Below, piece by piece: positions 57,508-64,000 of a DNA stretch of 64,000 nt. The stretch covers positions 1-64,000 of the forward strand of contig JACPVS010000026.1 in the NCBI GenBank assembly GCA_016197365.1, given 5' to 3'. The position numbers were made by a program, and so were the translations under genes. Positions within the stretch are counted from its first letter, which is position 1. The number at the start of each line of letters is the position of its first letter. The notes under the pieces were generated by a model. That model saw only the letters and a list, made by a program, of their open reading frames with translations, was not told the DNA's origin and ran no database searches. The stretch is from Mycolicibacterium cosmeticum. GTDB lineage: Bacteria; Actinomycetota; Actinomycetes; Mycobacteriales; Mycobacteriaceae.

Positions 57508-60411
57508 ATGACCCACGCAACAGCCACCGCCGAACCCGCGGGCACCCAGAAGCACCCCGTCCTCCCGCACGCGATCCGCATCCTGGCCGTGCCGATCGTG
57601 CTGGCCTGGCTGGCCATCGCCGTACTGGTGAACGTCATCGCGCCGCAGCTCGAGGTCGTCGGCGAATTGCACTCGGCGCCAATGACACCGGACGACGCCC
57701 CATCGGTGATCGCCATGAAGCGGATGGGCGACAACTTCAAGGAATTCAATTCCAACGCGACGGTGATGGTCGTCATCGAAGGCGACAAACCGCTGGGTCC
57801 CGACGCCCACGACTACTACAACGAGATCATCAAGAAGCTCGAGGAGAACCCCGAGCACATCCAGCACATCCAGGATTTCTGGGGCGACACCCTGACCGCT
57901 GCCGGCGCCCAGAGCGCCGACGGCAAGGCGTCCTACGTGATGCTGAACCTGGCGGGCGAGCAGGGCCAGACCCTGGCCAACGAAGGCGTCGAAGCCGTCC
58001 GCAAGGCTATCGAGGAGACCAAGGCGCCGCCGGGCGTCAAGGCCTACGTCGCCGGTCCCGCGGCCCTGACCAACGACATGCATGTCATCGGCAACGCCAG
58101 TCTGGGACAGATCACGCTGTACACGCTGATCGCGATCGCCGGCATGCTGCTGGTCGTCTACCGATCGATCAAAACCACACTGGTGCAGCTGTTCTTGACC
58201 TTCATCGGGCTGCTGACCGCGCGCGGCGTCATTTCGGTGCTGGCCATGCAGGACGTGTTCGGGCTGACCACGTTCGCCGGCAACATCCTGACCATGCTGG
58301 CGATCGCGGCCGCCACCGACTACGGCATCTTCATCTTCGGCCGCTATCGCGAGGCCCGCGGGATGGGTGAGGATCGCGACAGCGCCTACTACACGACGTT
58401 CAAATCGGTCGCCCCGGTCATCGTCGGCTCGGGCCTGACAATCGCCGGTGCGACGTACTGCCTGAGCTTTTCGCGGCTGCCCTACTTCAGCACCATGGGC
58501 GCCCCGGTGGCGATCGGCATGGTTGTGGTGGTGGCCTCGGCCGTCACCCTGGGCCCCGCGGTGTTGTTCCTCGGCAGCCGGGCCGGCTGGTACGAGTCGA
58601 AACGTCCTCCGCAGAGCCGTTTCTGGCGTCGTGTCGGCACGGCCGTGGTGCGCTGGCCGGCGCCCGTCCTGGTGGCCAGCCTGTTCGTCGTGCTGATCGG
58701 CATCGTGGCGATCCCCGGCTACAAGGCGGCCTACAACGACCGCTACTTCCTGCCCGACGACGCGCCGGTCAACATCGGGTTCGCCGCCGCGGACCGGCAT
58801 TTCTCGCAGGCCCGGATGAATCCCGACATCCTGATGGTCGAGTCCGAGCACGACATGCGCAACCCCGCCGACATGCTGGTGCTCAACGCCGTGGCGCGCA
58901 ACGTCATGCACACCGAGGGCATCGCCATGGTGCAGAACATCACCCGGCCGCTGGGAATCCCCATCCAGCACAGCTCGATTCCGTTCCAGACCAGTGTGCA
59001 GGGCCAGACCAGCAACATGAACCTGCCGTTCCAGCGGCAGCAGCTGGCCGACCAGCTCAAGACCATCGATGCGACGAATACGTCCATCTCGATCTTGGAG
59101 CAGCAGTACCAACTATCCCTGCAGCAGACCAAGCTGACGTTGGACTCGGCGGCCAAGTCGCAGGAGCTGCTGAAGGTCACCGAGCAACTGCGCGACAACA
59201 TCGCCAACTTCGACGACCAGTTCCGGCCCATCCGTAACTACTTCTACTGGGAGCCGCACTGCTTCGACATCCCGATGTGCGCGGCCCTTCGGTCCGTCTT
59301 CGATTCCCTGGACTCGATCGACGAGGTGACCGACAAGACCGGGGCCGTTCAGGTCAACACCGACCAACTGGCCGACCTCGCGCCGAAACTGACGGCGCTG
59401 CTTCCGCAGACCATCGCGTCGATGAAGACCAGCAGGGACCTGTCGCTGGCGTCGTACAACTCGCAGAAGGCCCTGCTCGACCAGATGGAGGCGACCAACA
59501 ACACCGCCCTGGCGATGGGGCAGAGCTTCGACGAGGCGAAGAACGACGACCTGTTCTTCCTGCCGCCCGAGGCGTTCCAGAACCCGGACTTCGAGCGCGG
59601 TCTGAAAATGTTCCTGTCGCCCGACGGCAAGTCGGCGCGCATGTTCATCACCCACGAGACCGATCCGGCCACACCGGAAGGGATCGCGCGGGTCAGCTCC
59701 GAGCGCAAGGCCGCGCAAGAGGCGCTGAAGATGTCGTCGTTGTCGGACGCCAAGATCTATCTGGGTGGGGTGGCCGCCACCTATAAGGACATGGCCGACG
59801 GCGCGCGTTACGACCTGATGATCGCCGTCGTGTCCGCCTTGACGCTGATCTTCATGATCATGCTGATCCTGACCAGAAGTGCGGTGGCCGCACTGGTCAT
59901 CGTCGCCACCGCGGGCAGCTCGATCGCCGCCTCGTTCGGCATCTCGGTGCTGATCTGGCAAAACCTGCTCGGGATCCATGTGCACTGGCTGGTCATGCTG
60001 ATGTCGGTCATCATCCTGCTGGCGGTCGGTGCCGACTACAACCTGCTGCTGGTGTCCCGGTTCCGCGAGGAGATCCACGCCGGGCTCAAGACCGGCATCA
60101 TCCGGTCGATGGCAGGCACCGGTGGCGTGGTGACCTCGGCGGGTCTGGTGTTCGCGGCCACCATGGCGGCGATGCTGGGCAGCCAGTTGGTGGTGCTCGC
60201 CCAGATGGGTTCGACGATCGCGATCGGCCTGCTGGTGGACACGTTGATCGTGCGGTCGCTGCTGATGCCGTCCATCGCCACGCTGCTGGGCCGGTGGTTC
60301 TGGTGGCCGCAGGTGGTCTATCCGCGCGGTGACTACCAGTTCCTGCCGCCGCAGCCCAAGCGCCCGCCGACCAGCGACGCCGACACCGAGGCGCTGCCCG
60401 CACAGGCGTAG
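57508..60411 (+). CDS. MmpL-family RND transporter
   Basis: The protein has 967 residues from the ATG at 57508 (GAGGAG six bases upstream). It has 11-12 membrane helices in two bundles, two periplasmic porter domains, and the mycobacterial DY motif pairs for proton relay (AAATDYGIFIFGRYREARG in the first bundle, LAVGADYNLLLVSRFREEIH in the second). FWWPQVVYPRGD near the end is typical. It most resembles the MmpL4/MmpL5 group with a long coiled-coil insertion (about residues 500-700), which handles siderophores and drugs. The cargo cannot be inferred. The operon is marR-mmpS-mmpL. Confidence 0.94.
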   Translation: MTHATATAEPAGTQKHPVLPHAIRILAVPIVLAWLAIAVLVNVIAPQLEVVGELHSAPMTPDDAPSVIAMKRMGDNFKEFNSNATVMVVIEGDKPLGPDAHDYYNEIIKKLEENPEHIQHIQDFWGDTLTAAGAQSADGKASYVMLNLAGEQGQTLANEGVEAVRKAIEETKAPPGVKAYVAGPAALTNDMHVIGNASLGQITLYTLIAIAGMLLVVYRSIKTTLVQLFLTFIGLLTARGVISVLAMQDVFGLTTFAGNILTMLAIAAATDYGIFIFGRYREARGMGEDRDSAYYTTFKSVAPVIVGSGLTIAGATYCLSFSRLPYFSTMGAPVAIGMVVVVASAVTLGPAVLFLGSRAGWYESKRPPQSRFWRRVGTAVVRWPAPVLVASLFVVLIGIVAIPGYKAAYNDRYFLPDDAPVNIGFAAADRHFSQARMNPDILMVESEHDMRNPADMLVLNAVARNVMHTEGIAMVQNITRPLGIPIQHSSIPFQTSVQGQTSNMNLPFQRQQLADQLKTIDATNTSISILEQQYQLSLQQTKLTLDSAAKSQELLKVTEQLRDNIANFDDQFRPIRNYFYWEPHCFDIPMCAALRSVFDSLDSIDEVTDKTGAVQVNTDQLADLAPKLTALLPQTIASMKTSRDLSLASYNSQKALLDQMEATNNTALAMGQSFDEAKNDDLFFLPPEAFQNPDFERGLKMFLSPDGKSARMFITHETDPATPEGIARVSSERKAAQEALKMSSLSDAKIYLGGVAATYKDMADGARYDLMIAVVSALTLIFMIMLILTRSAVAALVIVATAGSSIAASFGISVLIWQNLLGIHVHWLVMLMSVIILLAVGADYNLLLVSRFREEIHAGLKTGIIRSMAGTGGVVTSAGLVFAATMAAMLGSQLVVLAQMGSTIAIGLLVDTLIVRSLLMPSIATLLGRWFWWPQVVYPRGDYQFLPPQPKRPPTSDADTEALPAQA

Positions 60412-60423
60412 CGCAGCAGGTAG

Positions 60424-60464
60424 GGCGGGTCCGACGGCGTTTCCGCAAGGGTGTCGGGCCCGCC
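60424..60464 (+). terminator. Terminator after mmpL
   Basis: GGCGGGTCCGAC and GTCGGGCCCGCC form 12-bp arms with one weak position and a 17-base loop. It starts 13 bases after the mmpL stop and separates it from the kinase gene. Confidence 0.6.
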
Positions 60465-60509
60465 GCTTCCAGGTTGAGAGATGATCAATGGCGTGGGATG
60501 TACTTCGCG

Positions 60510-62354
60510 ATGACGGTGCCGCAACAGCTGACCGACCGCTACGAGCTGGGCGAGATCCTGGGCTTCGGTGGCATGTCGGAGGTGCACCGGGCGCGTGACG
60601 TCCGGCTGCACCGCGAGGTCGCGATCAAGATCTTGCGCGCCGACCTGGTCCGCGACCCGAGCTTCTATCAGCGGTTCCGCCGGGAGGCCAAGCACACCGC
60701 CGCGCTGAACCACCCGTCGATCGTGGCGGTGTACGACACCGGTGAAGCGCAGACGCCCAACGGGAAACTGCCGTTCCTGGTGATGGAGTATGTCGAGGGG
60801 CTGACCGTCGGCAAGCTGATTCAGCGGCACGGCGCGATGCCCCCGCAGCGCGCCATCTCGATCATCGGTGACGTGTGCACGGCGCTCGAGTTCAGCCACA
60901 GCCGCGGCATCGTGCACCGCGACATCAAGCCCGCCAACATCATGATCACCCCCACGGGCACCGTGAAGGTGATGGATTTCGGCATCGCGCACGCCATGAA
61001 CGCCACCACCGGGGACCGCCTCACCGCGACGTCCGCAGTGGTGGGCACCGCGCAGTACTTCTCCCCCGAGCAGGCCCGCGGCCAGGACGTCGACGCGCGC
61101 ACCGACGTGTACTCACTGGGCTGCGTCCTGTACGAAATGCTCACCGGTCAAGCGCTGTTCACCGGTGACACCCCACTGGCCGTGGCATACCAGCACGTCC
61201 GGGAACGGCCGATTCCGCCGTCGCAGCGACATGCGGGCATCTCCCCCGAACTCGACGCGGTGGTACTCAAGGCTCTGGCCAAGAAACCCGAGAAGCGCTA
61301 CCAGAGCGCCGCGGAACTGCACGCCGATCTCATCCGGGTCAGCACCGGGAACGCACCCGAGGCGCCGGCGCAGCAGCCCGACGACGTCGACGAAGCCCCG
61401 ACGGCCCACGATCCGCAGCACCCGCACACTCTGCAGTTGCCCGTCCAGCAGCCCCGGAACACGTCGCGGCGCTGGCTCATCGGCGGCGCCCTGGCGGCCG
61501 TCATCGTGCTGGTGATCGCCGGGGTGTTCATCGTGGGCACCATGAGCCGGGTCCAGGTGCCCGACGTGCACGGGCTGACCCGCCAGGACGCCCTGACCCA
61601 GCTGCAGGACCGCGGCCTGTCCCCACACGTCGACACCAACCCCGACGGCTCCGTCGAGGCCGGCCGGGTGATCGGCACCGATCCCGCGGCCGGGGACTCC
61701 GTCTCCTCCGGCGGCGACGTCACCGTGAACGTGTCGACCGGGCCCGAGCAGCGCCGCATCCCGGACGTCGCCACGCTGAGTTACGACGACGCGGTGCAGA
61801 CATTGCACGACGCCGGATTCGACAACGTGCGGCGGATGCCGCAGGCTTCCAAGGCCGCCGAGTTGGACAAGGTCGTCGGGACCATGCCTGCCGCACAACA
61901 GGATTCGGCCACCAGCAACGAGATCGTCATCCTCGTCGGCTCCGGACCGTCCGCGCGGCAACTTCCCGACGTCACCGGGCAGACAGTGCAGCAGGCCACC
62001 CAGAACCTGGGCATCGTGGGGTTCACCACCATCCTTCAGGCGGACACCGACGGTACGTTGCCCGCGGGTCAGGTTGCTCTCACCGACCCGCCCGCCGGCA
62101 CGTCGATGGATGCCGACGCGCCGGTCACCCTGAAGGTCTCCCGCGGCAATCAGCTCGAGATGCCCGACCTACGGGGACTGTTCTACGGCGACGCGCTGCA
62201 GCAGCTGCAGTCCCGCGGCTTCACCGGGAACTTCCAGAAAGGTCCCGACGTCGACGCGGGCGGGCAGAGCCGCGCCAAGGTGGTGCAGCAGGACCCGGCG
62301 CCCAAGACCGGGGTGAATCGTGACGGCACCGTCACGGTGAACTACGGATCCTGA
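60510..62354 (+). CDS. PknB-like receptor serine/threonine kinase with four PASTA repeats
   Basis: The protein has 614 residues from the ATG at 60510, the start equivalent to PknB (TVPQQLTDRYELGEILGFGG). Kinase motifs are AIKILRADL, HRDIKPAN near 137, MDFGIAHAM and an activation loop with two threonines (LTATSAVVGTAQYFSPEQ) at the positions phosphorylated in PknB. A linker, one membrane helix about 322-343 (LIGGALAAVIVLVIAGVFIV) and four PASTA domains (about 348-614) follow. PknB senses muropeptides and controls growth; its usual gene lies near oriC beside pknA and pstP, so this isolated gene is probably a second, paralogous kinase. It may work with the upstream efflux operon, but a terminator intervenes. 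Confidence 0.92.
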   Translation: MTVPQQLTDRYELGEILGFGGMSEVHRARDVRLHREVAIKILRADLVRDPSFYQRFRREAKHTAALNHPSIVAVYDTGEAQTPNGKLPFLVMEYVEGLTVGKLIQRHGAMPPQRAISIIGDVCTALEFSHSRGIVHRDIKPANIMITPTGTVKVMDFGIAHAMNATTGDRLTATSAVVGTAQYFSPEQARGQDVDARTDVYSLGCVLYEMLTGQALFTGDTPLAVAYQHVRERPIPPSQRHAGISPELDAVVLKALAKKPEKRYQSAAELHADLIRVSTGNAPEAPAQQPDDVDEAPTAHDPQHPHTLQLPVQQPRNTSRRWLIGGALAAVIVLVIAGVFIVGTMSRVQVPDVHGLTRQDALTQLQDRGLSPHVDTNPDGSVEAGRVIGTDPAAGDSVSSGGDVTVNVSTGPEQRRIPDVATLSYDDAVQTLHDAGFDNVRRMPQASKAAELDKVVGTMPAAQQDSATSNEIVILVGSGPSARQLPDVTGQTVQQATQNLGIVGFTTILQADTDGTLPAGQVALTDPPAGTSMDADAPVTLKVSRGNQLEMPDLRGLFYGDALQQLQSRGFTGNFQKGPDVDAGGQSRAKVVQQDPAPKTGVNRDGTVTVNYGS

Positions 62355-62608
62355 GCACTCACCGGCATTTACATAGGCAGACACATACAACCTGCCAATT
62401 CGCTGGGAACACCCGCCACGCGCGTAAATAACGCCTGCAGTGGGCCTTTCGCCGACCGCAGGCACCCCGGCGACACGTGACCGGCCGACGGTTTGGACTC
62501 TCTCATCGTTACCCTATATAACTATTAATGTTTAAAGGGCCTGCGCAGCGGCAATATTTACTGGCAGGGACCCACTGTGGTCGACATAAAATACATAGGG
62601 GAATGAAT

Positions 62609-62854
62609 ATGAAGAACCTGACCTGTGCATCGCTGATCGGACTGTCCTGCGCCGCCGTGGCATTGACCGGGCTGGTGGGCACCACCTTGAGCACGGATGA
62701 CCCGATGCACTCCGCCGCGGGCATGGAGACCGGCGTCACGGTCACCAACTCACCGTCCGCACCGCAGGACGTGCGCCCGCCGATGGTGAGCGCGGCCCCG
62801 CAGATCACCGGCCCCGCGCCCCTGCCCTCCGAAGAGCAGGGACTGCCGGGCTAA
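62609..62854 (+). CDS. Small exported hypothetical protein
   Basis: The protein has 81 residues. ATG 62609 is chosen because AGGGGA lies about seven bases upstream; the ATG at 62603 is too close. Residues 1-30 look like a signal peptide or anchor (CASLIGLSCAAVALTGLVG); no canonical lipobox is seen. The mature part is Pro/Ala/Ser-rich with no recognised domain. The upstream region (62355-62608) is AT-rich for this genome, with TATATAAC-like bases near 62514. The stop overlaps that of the convergent gene by four bases. Confidence 0.68.
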   Translation: MKNLTCASLIGLSCAAVALTGLVGTTLSTDDPMHSAAGMETGVTVTNSPSAPQDVRPPMVSAAPQITGPAPLPSEEQGLPG

Positions 62855-64000
62855 CTGCGACCGGACTCCTGCTCGGCCAGCTTCGCCAGCATGGCGTTGT
62901 AGGCGGCCAGGTCGGCGTCGTCGTCGCGGTCGGCGGCCCGGTCCAGTCGGGTGGCGGTGCGGTTGTCACTGCGCCGCCACTGGATCAAGAGCGCCAGCAT
63001 CACCAGGACCAGCGGCACCTCACCGGCAGACCAGGCGATGCCGCCGCCGAGTCGCTGATCACCGAGCAGGTCGGTGTGCCAGTACAGCTGCAGTGACTTG
63101 TAGAAGCCCTCGGCCATCACGGTCTGGGTGCCCATCAGCACGACACCGAAGAAGGCGTGCAGCGGCAACGACCCGAACACCATCCCTAGCTTGGCCAGCG
63201 ACGGGATGGGTCGCGGCGTCGGGTCGATGCCGATGACCACCCAATAGAACAGGTAGCCGCTCAGTAGGAAGTGCAGGTTCATCGCGACGTGCGCGGCGTG
63301 CAGACCCGCGACCGCATCGAAGATCCCGCCGAAATACAGCCCGTAGAAGCCGCCGACGAACAGCGCGGTCGCCACGAACGGATTGGTGAGGATCTGTGAA
63401 GCCCGACTGTGCAGCGCAGCCAGCAGCCACTCCCGCATACCGGGCGGTCCTGCGCGCCCCGCGGCCGGAAGGGCGCGCAGCGCCAGCGTCACCGGCGCAC
63501 CGAGCACCAGCAGCACCGGCGAGAGCATGGACAGCAGCATGTGGGCGCCCATGTGCATGCTGAACATCGCCGGCATGTAGCGGCCCAGCCCCGACGACGT
63601 CGCGAACAACAGCACCGCGCACCCACACAGCCAGGCGATGGTCCGCCCGACCGGCCACGCGTCACCGCGCCGCCGCAACCGGATCACGCCGGCCACGTAC
63701 ACGGCGGCGAACAGGATCGCGGCGGTGCCGAAGATCAGATCGAAGCGCCAGTCGAACAGGATGCGCGCGACGGTTGGCGGGCCGGCCAGGTCGTAGCCGA
63801 TCTCGACGGCGGTGACCGACGGGTTGAACACAGGCGGCGGGGGCGGCGGGGTGCGACCCAGTGCGACGGCGATGCCGAACGTGAGGCCGAACACCAGCGA
63901 TTCGACGAGGGCCAGCTGGATCAACGGACGCCGGTTGTCGGGATCCTCGGTGAGCGCCCTGACCGAGCGGCGGCGCTGCACAAACCCGAGCACCCCGAGC
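62851..64000 (-). CDS. CtaG-type cytochrome c oxidase assembly/copper protein, start outside window
   Basis: The visible 383 or so residues include several membrane helices: FGTAAILFAAVYVAGVIRL, MFSMHMGAHMLLSMLSPVLL (His/Met-rich, typical CtaG), AAHVAMNLHFLLSGYLFYWV and AFFGVVLMGTQTVMAEGFYK. The family (caa3_CtaG) handles copper for oxidase assembly. The frame stays open to the window edge, so the protein continues. In mycobacteria this domain is often the C-terminal half of a larger CopD-CtaG fusion; a GTG at 63993 is probably internal. The tail ends in a charged cytosolic helix. Confidence 0.85.
   Translation of the reverse strand, partial: LGVLGFVQRRRSVRALTEDPDNRRPLIQLALVESLVFGLTFGIAVALGRTPPPPPPVFNPSVTAVEIGYDLAGPPTVARILFDWRFDLIFGTAAILFAAVYVAGVIRLRRRGDAWPVGRTIAWLCGCAVLLFATSSGLGRYMPAMFSMHMGAHMLLSMLSPVLLVLGAPVTLALRALPAAGRAGPPGMREWLLAALHSRASQILTNPFVATALFVGGFYGLYFGGIFDAVAGLHAAHVAMNLHFLLSGYLFYWVVIGIDPTPRPIPSLAKLGMVFGSLPLHAFFGVVLMGTQTVMAEGFYKSLQLYWHTDLLGDQRLGGGIAWSAGEVPLVLVMLALLIQWRRSDNRTATRLDRAADRDDDADLAAYNAMLAKLAEQESGRS

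Overview
The window is high-GC DNA from a mycobacterium, most probably a fast-growing environmental Mycolicibacterium-type species. The evidence is the gene order clpX ... clpP2-clpP1-tig ... nei1-rpiB, a DsbA-like nitroreductase, pepN, ctaJ, glbO-aglA, gdh, ettA and ssb. This follows the M. tuberculosis Rv2457c-Rv2478c backbone, with many inserted accessory genes absent from that pathogen. MmpS/MmpL, a mycobacterial PknB-type kinase, a perfect mycobacterial SOS box and many leaderless promoter layouts agree. Species identity cannot be fixed by eye.

Layout. (1) 1-6.9 kb is the end of an inositol or sugar catabolic island: the mmsA end, a sugar isomerase and three Gfo/Idh/MocA dehydrogenases. 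It is interrupted by a persulfide-detoxification module (CstR-like sensor, metallo-beta-lactamase/rhodanese, TauE exporter). (2) 6.9-16.2 kb holds a type III glutamine synthetase, a decayed 13E12 gene with its SOS box intact, a LysR-fdhF-fdhD formate dehydrogenase locus and a tandem pair of glycosyltransferases. (3) 16.2-24.6 kb is the Clp protease core (clpX, clpP2, clpP1, tig), split by an accessory block with an unknown gene, a tandem HD-GYP/LuxR fusion, a DsrE protein and a secreted Pro/Ala-rich protein. (4) 24.9-31.7 kb holds a ferritin-like protein coupled to a flavin/2Fe-2S reductase, tRNA-Pro and tRNA-Gly, an exported protein made of seven 11-residue repeats, an orphan AlkB-like hydroxylase and a tandem pair of membrane proteins with glycine-rich tails. 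(5) 31.7-39.7 kb holds a CPA1 antiporter, nei1, rpiB, a divergent TetR/aldo-keto reductase pair, and a three-gene operon of cytosine permease, yeast-type cytosine deaminase and 2-oxoglutarate/Fe(II) oxygenase. (6) 39.8-54.6 kb is conserved core (pepN, HNH genes, ctaJ, glbO-aglA, thioesterase, gdh, ettA, ssb). (7) 54.7-64 kb holds a lone allophanate hydrolase, a marR-mmpS-mmpL efflux operon, a second PknB-like PASTA kinase, a small exported protein and the end of a CtaG-type protein.

The best candidate for an undescribed system is the permease/deaminase/oxygenase operon (36201-38988). Its genes are coupled by two ATGA overlaps, and its parts would fit uptake of 5-methylcytosine, deamination to thymine and oxidation of the methyl group; the substrate is inference. 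Next come the ferritin-like/reductase pair (24880-26927), the 11-residue-repeat exported protein (27901-28317), the twin glycine-tail proteins (29928-31655) and the second PknB-like kinase (60510-62354).

Many genes have a TANNNT -10 element ending exactly 6-7 nt before the start codon, typical of mycobacterial leaderless transcripts. Several convergent gene pairs overlap at their stop codons. Nothing was searched or computed; residue positions and start choices come from reading the sequence.
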